Assembly (NCBI GenBank): GCA_964487605.1 | Contig: CAZARU010000008.1 | Location: 1-64,000, forward strand | Length of the DNA stretch: 64,000 nt | Source: JAJDAH01 sp964487605 | Lineage (GTDB): Bacteria > Myxococcota_A > Polyangia > Polyangiales > Polyangiaceae | Reading direction: 5' to 3' | Part shown: in pieces, positions 40,145-49,389 of the stretch | How positions within the stretch are numbered: the stretch's first letter is position 1 | Layout of the letters: every line of letters begins with the position of its first letter | Made by a program: the position numbers and the translations under genes | The notes under the pieces: model-generated | Databases searched by the model: none | What the model saw: only the letters and a program-made list of their open reading frames with translations | Told to the model about the DNA's origin: nothing

Positions 40145-42937
40145 TCAGTGCGCGCGGCCGCGCTCTTCGAACGTGACCTCGAGCTCGAGGGCGGCGCCCT
40201 GTCGCTCGATCTTCGCCTTCACCGTCTCGCCCGGCTTGCTCGACTCGAGCACGTACATGAGGTCGCGGACGTTCCGGATCGGGTGAGGACCGAGCCCAAC
40301 GAGCAGGTCGCCTCGACGCAGGCCGCTCCGCTCCGCGGCGCTGCCGGCGCGCACGCCGGCGAGCACCACGCCCGGCTTGCCGTCGGGTGGCCCCGTGTAG
40401 TCGGGCACGGTCCCGAGCGACGCGTTGAACGAGCGTCGGTCGCCGCGGGGAGCGGGCGACGGGGCGCTCTCGAACGTGAGCGGGCTCCCGTGCTCCGTCA
40501 CGCGCTTCGCCAGGAGCGCCACGATCTCCGCGATGCGCGCGGCGCCCGCGGCGTTCACCAGGTCGGCCGTGTCGGACGGCTTGTGGTAGTCGCGGTGCGC
40601 ACCCGTGAAGAAATGGAGCACGGGGATCCCCGCCGCGTAGAACGGCGTGTGGTCGCTCGGGCCGTAGCCGTCGCCCGCGGGCACGCACTGGACGCGTGAG
40701 GCGGCGCAAGCCGCGTTCACCAGCGCCTTCCACTCGGCCGCAGAGTCCGCGCCGAGGACGCTCAGCCGGTTGTCACGCAGCCGGCCCACCATGTCGAGGT
40801 TCAGCATGGCGAACACGTCGGCAGCGGGCGCCGGAAGCTGCTTGACGAAGTGGGTCGAGCCGACGAGCCCGCTCTCTTCACCCGTGAACGCCACGACCAC
40901 GACGTCGCGACGAAGGGTGCTGCGGGCGGCGATCAGCGAGCGGGTGATCTCGAGGAGCGCCGCGACGCCGGAGGCGTTGTCGTCCGCTCCCACGTGCGCT
41001 TCGGTGGACCCGGGCGCCAGTGAGCCCTCGCCGCCGCGCCCGAGGTGGTCGTAGTGCGCGCCGATGACGAGGGCTCCCGGCAGGCGGTCTACCGCGGGCG
41101 CCCCCGAGCGGATCCTCGCCGCCACGTTGAACGCGCTCGAGCGCTCCACGTCGAGCCGGACGGACAGCGACGCCCGTACCGCGCGCTTCTTCTCGAGCTT
41201 TGCCAGCACGTCGAGCATCGCGGGGCGGCGTACGAGGAGGACGGGGATCCCCGCGTCCCCGTGCCCTTCCACCGTGAGCGCCGGGAACCGCGCCTCGTCC
41301 GGCACCTTCCAGTCGGACGGGGCATCCTTCGGCCGCGCGGGCGCGTCCACGACGAGCAGCGCGACGGCGCCCCGCTCCCTGGCGAGCCACGCCTTGTGCC
41401 GCAGGTCGCCGTGGCGACGCTTGGCGTCCTCGCTCGCGAAGTGCTCGCCGTCCGGGACGAAGCGCCGAACGACGACGATCTTCCCCGTCACGTCGAGCCC
41501 GGCGTAGTCGTCCAGGCCCAGGGCGGGGATGCGCACGCCCCAGCCCGCCAGCACGAGCGGTGCCGCCGCGTCGCCGCTCCCCGATCCCGCCAGCGGCTGG
41601 AACGAGTCCGGAGCGAGCACGGCACCGGCGACCTCGAGGCGCGTCCCGGGCGCGATGGTCACTCGCGTGGGGATCTCGACGGTCTGTCGAAACCCGGCCG
41701 TTCCCGCGGGCTCGGCGCCGAGCTCCTTCAGGCGCGCTTCGAGGAATTCGCCGGCGGCCTTCAGCCCCGCGGTGCCCACACCGCGCCCCTCCCGCGCCGG
41801 ATCCGCGAGCCAGGCGACGTCGGCCATGACGCGATCGGCGGCGCCCTTCTGGACGTTGGGCGCGTGCTCCCGCCACTCTGCGACGAAGACGTTCGTGTCG
41901 CGCGAGCCGGGCGCGTTGGCGCGGTTCGAGGCGAACGCGAGCAGGCGCCCATCGGGAGAGAACATCGGAAACCCGTCGAAACCGGGGGCGTAGGTGATCC
42001 GCTCGAGCCCGGTGCCGTCCACGTTCACCGCCCAGAGGTCGAACTCCCTGCCCTTCGGATCGCCGAAGTTGGTGGAGAAGAGGACTCGCCGCCCGGACGG
42101 GTGGAAGAACGGCGCGAAGGCCGCCGCGTCCAGGTACGTGATCTGCCGGGCGTTGGAGCCGTCCGCGTCACCCACGACGATCTCGAGCTTGCTCGGCCGG
42201 ACGAGCCCCTGGCCGAGCAGCCGCCGGTAGTCGGCGAGCGCGTCTCCCTCGGGCCGCGAGGCGCGCCACACGAGCAGCGAGCAGTCGGGCGAGAAGAACG
42301 CGCCGCCGTCGTACCCTGGGGTGTTCGTGAGCCGGCGGACGTTCTTCCCGTCGGCGTCCATCCGGTAGAGATCGAGATCACCGTCCCGCAGGGACGTGAA
42401 GACGATGCTCCCGTCCTTCCCGCACACGGTGGCTTCGGCGTCGTAGCCGGGCGTGTCGGTGAGCCGCACGAGCCCGCTCCCATCGGTCCGGGCGCGGAAG
42501 ATGTCGTACGTGTCGTAGATGGCCCACACGTACCCTTGGCTGCGGTCGGGCTTCGGTGGGCAGGCCGCCCCGCCGAGGTGCGTGGACGCGTAGACGATCT
42601 CCCTATTGCCGGGCAGGAAGTACGCGCAGGTGGTCGCGCCCGTCCCGGTAGACACGAGGGTCGGGCTGGGGGACGCGTCGGCGACGTTCATCGTGTAGAT
42701 CTGGTCGCAGCCGGGGCCGGTGTGCGCCTGGTAGACGAGCGAGCGCCCGTCGAACGACCAGTACGCCTCGGCGTTTTCTCCGCCGAAGGTGAGCTGGCGC
42801 ACGCCGGCGAGGTGCGTCTCCTCCGGGAGGCCGAGGCGCGGCGCGGGCGCGACACCGCCCGTGGGCTCGGCGGACGCGCCGCCGCACGCCGCCGCGACGA
42901 GCGCGGCGCTGGCGACCGAGCACCGCGCGCCCCTCAC
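40145..42937 (-). CDS. Lipoprotein with TolB-like propeller, M28 aminopeptidase and PDZ domains
   Basis: The 930-residue product has a lipobox at Cys18 (VAAACGG). The N-terminal part (about 45-360) is a WD40/TolB-like propeller with repeats such as SPDGRLLAFASNRA. A PA-like insert and a peptidase M28 domain follow with the di-zinc motifs HYDHLG, GADDNASG, GEESGLVGS and SDHTPFYAAGIP. The C-terminal PDZ domain (about 830-925) has GVRAGSAAERSGLRRGDLLVG. It probably degrades peptides at the envelope. The frame is open further upstream into glyQ; the GTG at 42937 was chosen for the signal, 7 bp from the glyQ stop. Confidence 0.85.
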   Translation of the reverse strand: MRGARCSVASAALVAAACGGASAEPTGGVAPAPRLGLPEETHLAGVRQLTFGGENAEAYWSFDGRSLVYQAHTGPGCDQIYTMNVADASPSPTLVSTGTGATTCAYFLPGNREIVYASTHLGGAACPPKPDRSQGYVWAIYDTYDIFRARTDGSGLVRLTDTPGYDAEATVCGKDGSIVFTSLRDGDLDLYRMDADGKNVRRLTNTPGYDGGAFFSPDCSLLVWRASRPEGDALADYRRLLGQGLVRPSKLEIVVGDADGSNARQITYLDAAAFAPFFHPSGRRVLFSTNFGDPKGREFDLWAVNVDGTGLERITYAPGFDGFPMFSPDGRLLAFASNRANAPGSRDTNVFVAEWREHAPNVQKGAADRVMADVAWLADPAREGRGVGTAGLKAAGEFLEARLKELGAEPAGTAGFRQTVEIPTRVTIAPGTRLEVAGAVLAPDSFQPLAGSGSGDAAAPLVLAGWGVRIPALGLDDYAGLDVTGKIVVVRRFVPDGEHFASEDAKRRHGDLRHKAWLARERGAVALLVVDAPARPKDAPSDWKVPDEARFPALTVEGHGDAGIPVLLVRRPAMLDVLAKLEKKRAVRASLSVRLDVERSSAFNVAARIRSGAPAVDRLPGALVIGAHYDHLGRGGEGSLAPGSTEAHVGADDNASGVAALLEITRSLIAARSTLRRDVVVVAFTGEESGLVGSTHFVKQLPAPAADVFAMLNLDMVGRLRDNRLSVLGADSAAEWKALVNAACAASRVQCVPAGDGYGPSDHTPFYAAGIPVLHFFTGAHRDYHKPSDTADLVNAAGAARIAEIVALLAKRVTEHGSPLTFESAPSPAPRGDRRSFNASLGTVPDYTGPPDGKPGVVLAGVRAGSAAERSGLRRGDLLVGLGPHPIRNVRDLMYVLESSKPGETVKAKIERQGAALELEVTFEERGRAH

Positions 42938-42944
42938 CGCGCGC

Positions 42945-43850
42945 TCACTCCGCGGCTCGCGAGGCACCCGCGCAGAGCGGAAACCCCAGGGCCTCCCGCT
43001 GGGCCAGCCACGCGACCGAGACGGCACGCGCGATGGCGCGGACACGACCGATGAACCGCTGCCGCTCGGTCACGCTGATGGCGCCGCGAGCGTCGAGCAC
43101 GTTGAAGGCGTGGCTCGCCTTGACGACGAAGTCGTAGGCCGGCAGCACGAGCTGCTCCTTCGGATCCTCCGAGCGTTCGAGGAGTCGCTTCACCTCGGCC
43201 TCGGCGTGATCGAAGAACGCGACGTGGGCCTTCACGTCCGCCTCCTCGAAGTTGTACGTGCTCCACTCCCACTCGGCCCGCTTGAACACGTCGCCGTACG
43301 TCACGTGAGCGTCGTACTTCAGATCGTAGACGTCGCTCACGTCCTGTAGGTACATCGCGATGCGCTCCAGGCCGTAGGTGAGCTCGCCGCTCACGGGCCG
43401 GCAGTCGAACCCGCCCGCCTGCTGGAAGTAGGTGAACTGGCTGATCTCGAGGCCGTCCAGCCACACCTGCCAGCCGAGCCCCCAGGCGCCGAGCGTCGGG
43501 CTCTCCCAGTCGTCCTCGATGAAGCGCACGTCGTGCTCCAGGGGGTCGGTGCCGAGCGCGACGAGGGACTCGAGGTACTGGTCCTGAAGGTCCAGGGGGC
43601 TCGGCTTGAGGATCACCTGGAACTGGTGGAACTGCTGCAGGCGGTTCGGGTTGTCGCCGTAGCGTCCGTCCGTGGGGCGGCGCGACGGCTCGACGTAGGC
43701 GACGTTCCACGGCTCGGGCCCGATGGCTCGGAGGAACGTGGCGGGATTGAACGTGCCCGCCCCGACCTCGGAGTTGTACGGCTGCACGATCAGGCAGCCG
43801 CGATCCGCCCAGAACTTCTGGAGCGTGAGGACGACGTCCTGGAAGTGCAT
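42945..43850 (-). CDS. glyQ: Glycyl-tRNA synthetase alpha subunit
   Basis: The 301-residue protein matches GlyQ in length and throughout (IVQPYNSEVGAGTFNP, GPEPWNVAYVEPSRRPTDGRYG, TYGLERIAMYLQ). The alpha subunit forms the catalytic core of the tetrameric bacterial enzyme charging tRNA-Gly. Family members normally have glyS next to glyQ; here the downstream gene is the M28 peptidase and the upstream one DUF72, so glyS must lie elsewhere. The ATG at 43850 fits the family N-terminus (MHFQDVVLTLQ); the frame extends 36 bp upstream. Confidence 0.95.
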   Translation of the reverse strand: MHFQDVVLTLQKFWADRGCLIVQPYNSEVGAGTFNPATFLRAIGPEPWNVAYVEPSRRPTDGRYGDNPNRLQQFHQFQVILKPSPLDLQDQYLESLVALGTDPLEHDVRFIEDDWESPTLGAWGLGWQVWLDGLEISQFTYFQQAGGFDCRPVSGELTYGLERIAMYLQDVSDVYDLKYDAHVTYGDVFKRAEWEWSTYNFEEADVKAHVAFFDHAEAEVKRLLERSEDPKEQLVLPAYDFVVKASHAFNVLDARGAISVTERQRFIGRVRAIARAVSVAWLAQREALGFPLCAGASRAAE

Positions 43851-43898
43851 CGCCACGCAAGTAGCCGCGGTGGGGTCCGTCCGCAAGCCGAGTGACGC

Positions 43899-44621
43899 TC
43901 AGCCGGGCGCGGGCTCGCCGCCCGCAGCGACGAACTTCTGGTTCAGCGTGCCCGCCAGCAGCGGCCCCTCCTCCCCGTGGTCGAAGAACGCGAAGGCGCG
44001 CGTCCACGGCTGTGACGCGATGGTCGCCACCCACTCGTCGAGGGCCGCGTCCGGGTAGGCCTCGCGGTGGAGTCTCACGTAACCCCAGTCGGCGGTCACG
44101 ACGCGCGGCGGAGCGCGCTTCGCATCTTCGGGATCGGTGAACACCAGGGCGGCGCCGCGCTCGCGCAGCACGTCGTACACGTCGTCCGAAAACCACGTCT
44201 CGTTCCGGAACTCCACGGCCGCGGCGACGGCCGGCGGAACCTTCGCCAGGAACTCCTGGAGGAGCACCACGTCCTTGCGAAACTGCGGCGGGAGCTGGAA
44301 CAGGACGGGACCGCGCTTCTCCCGGAGCCCTTCCACCGCGGACAGCAGGAAGCCCAGGGCGTCGTCCACGCCGCGAAGCTTTCCGATGTGCGTGATGCGG
44401 CGCGACGCCTTCACGACGAACACGAACCCCGGCGGCGCCTTCTCGTACCAGCTCTCGACGACGCTCTGGCGGGGCATGCGGTAGAACGTGTTGTTGAGTT
44501 CGACGGCCGGAAGGAGCGCGCCGTAGGCGCGCAGCATGTCGTCGTCGGGCAGGTCCTTCGGGTAGAAGATCCCCTTCCACTCCTTGTATGCGAACCCGCT
44601 GGTGCCGGCGTAGAGGCGCAT
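43899..44621 (-). CDS. DUF72 family protein (TIM-barrel, YecE-like)
   Basis: The 240-residue protein has the DUF72 signatures: LYAGTSGFAYKEWKGIFYP at the start, ELNNTFYRMP, GFVFVVKASRRITH, LFQLPPQFRKD and AVEFRNETWF. The family forms a TIM-barrel-like fold of unproven function. Its ATG shares a base with the stop of the TldD-like gene (TGATG), so translation is likely coupled and the three genes 43899-48099 form an operon. Confidence 0.85.
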   Translation of the reverse strand: MRLYAGTSGFAYKEWKGIFYPKDLPDDDMLRAYGALLPAVELNNTFYRMPRQSVVESWYEKAPPGFVFVVKASRRITHIGKLRGVDDALGFLLSAVEGLREKRGPVLFQLPPQFRKDVVLLQEFLAKVPPAVAAAVEFRNETWFSDDVYDVLRERGAALVFTDPEDAKRAPPRVVTADWGYVRLHREAYPDAALDEWVATIASQPWTRAFAFFDHGEEGPLLAGTLNQKFVAAGGEPAPG

Positions 44622-46309
44622 CAGCGCTCCGGAACGCTCGTGACGGGCGGAGGTGACACGACGGGGGGCCGCTTGAAGCTGCGCACGGGCCGCTTCACCT
44701 CGAGGTCGGCGAACAGCAGGGACGGCGCCACCACCGACGACTGGATGTCGAAGCCACCCGGCGTCGGCGCCGAGACGCTGAAGGCGCTGCGGTCGCGCCC
44801 CCAGGCGACGATGCGCTTCAAGTCCCGGACCGACATCGCCGAGAACGACGCCCCGCGGACGAGCCGCTCCTTGCCGTCGAGCCCCACCAGGTACGCCATC
44901 ACCGGCGCGGGCACGGCCTGCCCGTTCGAGCCGCTCACGCGGTGCTCCAGGTCGGTGACGACCAGGCCCACGGTGCCCCCTTCTTCCTGCACGGTGCGCG
45001 CGAGGCGCGCTCGAAGCGCGGCCTCGGAGAGCCCGCCCCGCGCCGACACGAGCAGGTTGCCCACGCGGCCGCGCGCCCATCCCGACAGTCCGTTGCGCCC
45101 GTGACCGTTCGATCGCGCGAAGCCCTTGCGGGGTGCGCGCGACATGAGAAACCCGGCCAGCTTGCCGCCTTCGACGAGGCTCACGCGCTCCGCGGGCACG
45201 CCCTCGTCATCCACCGCGTAGTGTCCGAGCAGGGACATGCCGTCGAGCTCCGCCACCGTGGGGTCGTCCACGACCGAGAAGCCGCTCGGCAACACGCGGC
45301 GCCCGAGCTTTCGTGCCAGGGGGCTCTCGAGGCTCTCCGCGCCCTTAGGCGCCGGGGTGCCGCTCAGCGCCTCGCCGAGCAGGTCGAGGACGATCTGCGG
45401 CGCCGCCGTCCCCTCGAAGAGCACCGGACCGTCGTAGTCGTCGAGCACCGGCGCGGCGCGGAGGCGGGTGAGCTCGTCCGCAACGCGGCGCGCCTCGCTC
45501 AGGGCCGTGGCGAGCGGAGGCAGCGTTCCCCGCACGCGCTGCAGCGTGACGCTTCGCGAGAGCGGCATGCCGTCGGGCGCCTGGGTCGAGCACTCGATGG
45601 ACACCCCGCGAAACGGCGTGGAGACGGCGATCTCGCTCCCCTCGCTCGAGATGAAGTAGCGGCGCTCGTCCGACACCACCACCTGCACCTCGCCGTAGTG
45701 CACGTCCGGAAAATCGCGGAACACGGCGGCGACGCGCCGGGCGTAATCGGCGGGCTCCACGGGCTCCGGCTCCACGGCGGGAGGTGCGACGACCAGCCGC
45801 GTCGGTTCCTCCTTCGAGAAGTCGTTCAGCGCCTCGTCGTCGCGCACCTCGGTCTTCGCCATGGAGCGCTTTCGCTCCAGGCTGTTCACCGCGTCCTTGT
45901 ACGCCGCGTCGGTCTGCAGCCACGCCGCGCGGCGCAGGAGCGCGTCGTCGTCCATGGGGATCACGCGCGGCGTGAGCGCGCCGCCCTCGCCGTACACTCC
46001 CCCGTCTCCGAGCATGCCCGAGCTGTCGAACGTCCTGTCCCCCACCCTCGCGTCCACGCGGAGCTGCCGGCCGCGCTGTCGATCGTCCGAGATGAGCGCG
46101 CCCGAGGAGGCGACGACGTTGCGCTGCTCGTAGTCCACGACCCAGTAGCCCAGGTAGTAGGGCGGCGGCTGGCTCGGCAGCACGAGCCCACCCTCGGCGC
46201 GCTCGAGCTCCGCGCGCAGGTTCGCGAGGAGGGACGCCTCGGTCGCCGCCGGCGCGCCGCCGGTCAGCGACAGCGCCAGCACGGCGATCGCCGCGGACAG
46301 GCGGCTCAT
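44621..46309 (-). CDS. Secreted TldD/PmbA-family protein lacking the zinc motif
   Basis: The 562-residue product has a Sec signal peptide (AVLALSLTGGAPAA) and is a TldD/PmbA fold protein (SNGHGRNGLSGWARGRVGNLLV, VSGSNGQAVPAPVM). At the position where its partner carries HEVFGHRMEGH, this protein has DLLGEALSGTPAPKG, so the HExxxH site is lost. This mirrors E. coli TldE, the non-catalytic partner of TldD. Its ATG overlaps the stop of the upstream TldD gene by 4 bp. A secreted heterodimeric protease is inferred; the signal peptides make it envelope-located, unlike the cytoplasmic E. coli pair. Confidence 0.8.
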   Translation of the reverse strand: MSRLSAAIAVLALSLTGGAPAATEASLLANLRAELERAEGGLVLPSQPPPYYLGYWVVDYEQRNVVASSGALISDDRQRGRQLRVDARVGDRTFDSSGMLGDGGVYGEGGALTPRVIPMDDDALLRRAAWLQTDAAYKDAVNSLERKRSMAKTEVRDDEALNDFSKEEPTRLVVAPPAVEPEPVEPADYARRVAAVFRDFPDVHYGEVQVVVSDERRYFISSEGSEIAVSTPFRGVSIECSTQAPDGMPLSRSVTLQRVRGTLPPLATALSEARRVADELTRLRAAPVLDDYDGPVLFEGTAAPQIVLDLLGEALSGTPAPKGAESLESPLARKLGRRVLPSGFSVVDDPTVAELDGMSLLGHYAVDDEGVPAERVSLVEGGKLAGFLMSRAPRKGFARSNGHGRNGLSGWARGRVGNLLVSARGGLSEAALRARLARTVQEEGGTVGLVVTDLEHRVSGSNGQAVPAPVMAYLVGLDGKERLVRGASFSAMSVRDLKRIVAWGRDRSAFSVSAPTPGGFDIQSSVVAPSLLFADLEVKRPVRSFKRPPVVSPPPVTSVPER

Positions 46310-48099
46310 CGCGCGTGCCCCGTGACGCTCGGGGGCGGCAAGAGCGGCGGACGGTCCAGCTCCTTCTCGCGCCGCGCGACCTCGATCTGCCCCACCAGCA
46401 GGCTCGGGCTCACCGCCGACACCGGCACCCACCCGGATTCGCCGCCGCACATCCCGTTGAACACGTCGAAGTCGTTCGCCGCGGCGACGACGCGCGAGAG
46501 CGCCGTGAGCGGCGTGCCCTCGATGTCGACGCCCCGCACGAGCTCCTCGCGACCGTCCGGATACACGCGAAACACCATCACGGGCAGCACCTTGAACGCC
46601 TGCGGGTCGCCGCGGGTGGTCATGGTGAACCCCCCGGTGATGTCCGCGAAGCGAAGGCCGTACGGCTTGCCCTGCTTGCGGATCTCCCCGAGCAGCAGCT
46701 CCTTCAGGCCCTGCCGGGTCGTCGTGACGCGAGGATCGACCACGAGGTTCCCCTGCCGACTCACGACGCGATGTCCCCGCTCCCGGCGCCCGTGCCCATT
46801 GGAGCGCGCGAAGCCCTGCAGGGGCGAGCGTGACATGAGGAACCCCTGAAGCACGCCGCCGCTCACCAGGGAGGCCTTCGCGGCGCGCACGCCCTCGTCG
46901 TCGTACAGGTAGAAGCCGTCGAGATCCGCGCCGCCCACGCGTGCGATCGTCGGGTCGTCGTACACGTCCAGGAACGCGGGCATCACGGCCTTGCCGACCT
47001 GCGCCGAGAACGTCTGCCCCTCGCTCTCGCTCTTCTGCCGGTGGCCCTCCATGCGATGGCCGAACACCTCGTGGAAGAAGACGCCCGCGGCGGGGCCGTC
47101 GAGGATGGCCGGGCCCGTGTACGGATCGACCAGCGGCGCCTTGCGCAGCTCTTGTACCTCCCGCGCGACGCGGTCCACGACCTCGGCGACCGCATCCTCC
47201 GACGGCAGCCCCGCCGCGGTGCGCGCGTAGAGCACGACATCGCGCGCCAGGTGCATCCCGTCGTCTGCGACCCCCGACGCCGACACGACGAGCCGCGCGT
47301 GGGTGCTCGCGAGCTGCTGGCTCGCGCCCTCGCTCGACGCCAGGTAGCGCGCCTCGACGCTCACGCCGAGCGTGATGCCGGAGCGGAGCACCCCGGGCCG
47401 CCCGGAGAAGCGGGCGCTCTGGCGTCGCAGCCGCGCCTCCCACGCCGCGCGGTCGAGGGCCAGCTCCGGAACGGCGTCGAAGTGCTTCACAGGCTGCTCC
47501 CGCGAGAAGTCGTGCGCCGAGTCGCCGTCCACCTTCACCTCCAGGTCCGCCTGCACCCGGACGAACTCTTCCTCTGCGCGCTGCAGCTCGCGGTGCGTCG
47601 TGAGCCACAGCAGCGGGCGGATGGCGCGCGGATCGTCCTCCAGCGGCAGCCACGCCGACAGCGAGTAGAGGCGTGAGTCGTCCCACTCGCCCCGCAGCTC
47701 GCGGCGATTGTCCAGCTCGTGCGCTCCCACGCGAACGTCCACGTCCAGGCTGCGGGTGCGGCGCTCGGTGGAGCTCACCAGCGCGCCGAGCTCGGCGGTC
47801 ACGTCGGCGGTGGTCTCGTCGACGACCTGGTAGGACAGGAAGTAGGGCGCCTGACCCGAGGCCGCGCGCAGCTCGACCAGGTTGCGCTCGACCTCGGCGT
47901 GCAGGATGCCGAGCAGCGGCGCGGGATCCCCGGTGCTCCGGGGCTCCGCGCGCACGAACGCGAGGTCCTTCGCCGCGAGCGGCGGTCCGCCCCGGGCTCC
48001 ATCGGCTGTACGCGCGGCCGGCGGCAACGCGGGACCGCACGCGGCGAGCGCGAGGGATGCGAGGCAGAGGGTCCGCAGCACGGCCCCTTGTACCCTCAT
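46306..48099 (-). CDS. TldD-like metalloprotease, lipoprotein
   Basis: The 597-residue product has a lipobox at Cys21 (ALAACGP) and the family's zinc motif HEVFGHRMEGH (HExxxH) intact. Conserved TldD stretches around it include FLDVYDDPTIARVGG, LDGFYLYDDEGV and FARSNGHGRRERGHRV. TldD/TldE act as a peptidase on unstructured peptides, for example microcin maturation and CcdA degradation in E. coli. It is the first gene of the operon with 44621-46309 and 43899-44621. The ATG at 48099 gives the lipoprotein signal; the frame continues upstream into unrelated sequence. Confidence 0.85.
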   Translation of the reverse strand: MRVQGAVLRTLCLASLALAACGPALPPAARTADGARGGPPLAAKDLAFVRAEPRSTGDPAPLLGILHAEVERNLVELRAASGQAPYFLSYQVVDETTADVTAELGALVSSTERRTRSLDVDVRVGAHELDNRRELRGEWDDSRLYSLSAWLPLEDDPRAIRPLLWLTTHRELQRAEEEFVRVQADLEVKVDGDSAHDFSREQPVKHFDAVPELALDRAAWEARLRRQSARFSGRPGVLRSGITLGVSVEARYLASSEGASQQLASTHARLVVSASGVADDGMHLARDVVLYARTAAGLPSEDAVAEVVDRVAREVQELRKAPLVDPYTGPAILDGPAAGVFFHEVFGHRMEGHRQKSESEGQTFSAQVGKAVMPAFLDVYDDPTIARVGGADLDGFYLYDDEGVRAAKASLVSGGVLQGFLMSRSPLQGFARSNGHGRRERGHRVVSRQGNLVVDPRVTTTRQGLKELLLGEIRKQGKPYGLRFADITGGFTMTTRGDPQAFKVLPVMVFRVYPDGREELVRGVDIEGTPLTALSRVVAAANDFDVFNGMCGGESGWVPVSAVSPSLLVGQIEVARREKELDRPPLLPPPSVTGHAR

Positions 48100-48262
48100 T
48101 TTCGCGGCCGACGGCGGCGGTGTTCCGGAACGCGGCGGAACCACGGGCACGGTCCTTGCTGTCATCCGGGCGAGATGGCGCGCCAAGCGCGCCGCACTCC
48201 GCCGGGACGTGATCACGGCGCCCGGGTGCGACACAACCTGTGCCGCGCAGGAAGGACGACCC

Positions 48263-49177
48263 ATGAATCGACGCAGCCTCCGACACGCCACGTTCGCCGT
48301 CACCCTCACCCTCGCCGCGGCCGCTGGGTGTGGCGGGAACTCCGAGGATGGAGGCGGCGCCGCGGGGACGAGCGGCAGCGCGGGCGGCGGCGCAGGCGGG
48401 ACCGGCGGCGGCGCAGGCGGCACCTCGGGCAGCGCTGGCTCGAGCGGCAGCGGCGGGTCCGGCGGCGTCGATTGCTCGCTCGTCGACTGCCCCGCCATCG
48501 ACTGCGGCCCGGGGACGAAGAGCGTCACGAGGCCCGGGGAGTGCTGCGCGGTCTGCGTCCCCGAAGATCCGGGCCAGTGCGGCGACGTCCTCGACGAGTG
48601 CGATCGCCACCCGGGATGCGCCCCGGGCTACTCTGAGGTGGAGTACGCGCCCGGCTGCTGCGCGTGCCGGCTGGACCGGTGCGATGCCCTGTCGTGCCCC
48701 GAGCCTGCGGGGTGCGCTCCGGGGGAGTCGCTCGTCTATGTGGGCGACGCTTGCTGCCCGACGTGCGTTCCCGAGAACACCTGCGAGGACGGTGGCGCGC
48801 CGTGCGAGCAGATTCGCTGCGCGGACGGCTATCGCCCGTTCGACGTGGGCGGGGCGTGCTGCCTCGGCTGCGAGCCGGACCCGGACGCCTGCAAGGACGA
48901 GCGCGAAGCCTACCACGACATGCGCAGCAAGCTGTTGAGCGCGCCCGACGCGCGCTCCTGCACCACCGACGACGACTGCGTGATCGTCTCGCTGCACAAC
49001 GAGTGCGACGGCGACTGCGGTACGTCCGTCGCCGCGAGCGAGGCGGACGCCATCGTCGGCCGCACCGCCGAGTACGCCGCGAAGGCGTGCGCCCACTGCC
49101 CACCGATCTCGATAGGCTGCCCCGCAGTCGTCCTCGAGCCGTACTGCGACGCGGGCACCTGCGGCGCGAAGCCCTAG
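48263..49177 (+). CDS. Cysteine-rich lipoprotein with VWC-like repeats
   Basis: The 304-residue product has a lipobox at Cys23 (AAAAGCGG), a Gly/Ser/Ala linker (about 30-70) and repeated C-x-x-C...CC-x-x-C units (GECCAVCVPED, GCCACRLDRC, DACCPTCVPE, GACCLGCEP) like von Willebrand C/chordin-type modules. A C-terminal DUF-like domain follows (about 215-304) with CTTDDDCVIVSLHNECDGDC. A good ribosome site (GGAAGGACGACCC) fixes the ATG. Likely surface exposed; no catalytic motif. Confidence 0.7.
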   Translation: MNRRSLRHATFAVTLTLAAAAGCGGNSEDGGGAAGTSGSAGGGAGGTGGGAGGTSGSAGSSGSGGSGGVDCSLVDCPAIDCGPGTKSVTRPGECCAVCVPEDPGQCGDVLDECDRHPGCAPGYSEVEYAPGCCACRLDRCDALSCPEPAGCAPGESLVYVGDACCPTCVPENTCEDGGAPCEQIRCADGYRPFDVGGACCLGCEPDPDACKDEREAYHDMRSKLLSAPDARSCTTDDDCVIVSLHNECDGDCGTSVAASEADAIVGRTAEYAAKACAHCPPISIGCPAVVLEPYCDAGTCGAKP

Positions 49178-49217
49178 CGAAGCGGCGCCAAGGTCGCCAA
49201 GCGCCCTCGTTCCTGGG

Positions 49218-49385
49218 CTACGACCGTGCCGGCCGCCCCGCTGCTCTCATCCGAACGCTCAGATCGATGTCCGCCGACAGGCGATGCGCGAGAAACGCCC
49301 CGGCGAGAGCGGCGCCTCCGCCGAGGTGGCACGTCTCCAGCGCCTGACAGCCGCGCACGAACTCGATGGCGTGCTCCGGGAGCAC
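49218..49385 (-). pseudogene. N-terminal fragment of an AbiEii-type nucleotidyltransferase
   Basis: A GTG-started frame of 55 residues contains VLPEHAIEFVRG and CHLGGGAALAGAF followed by HRLSADIDLSV. This is the start of AbiEii/AbiGii-type nucleotidyltransferases, including the GG and D-x-D catalytic motifs. The frame stops about 15 residues after D-x-D, whereas intact family members run for 200 or more residues. The rest is lost next to the end of the VWC-like lipoprotein gene. It is a truncated toxin gene. Confidence 0.55.
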
Positions 49386-49389
49386 CCGT

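Noticed and set aside
41045..43054. 669-codon plus-strand frame opposite the M28 peptidase
   Set aside because: The antisense gene has clear propeller, peptidase and PDZ motifs; this frame has none.
46310..49096. Very long open frame continuing upstream of the TldD-like gene (1491 codons in total)
   Set aside because: Beyond 46309 the translation is Arg/Gly/Ala-rich and runs antisense or out of frame through the TldD gene. It is a product of high GC.
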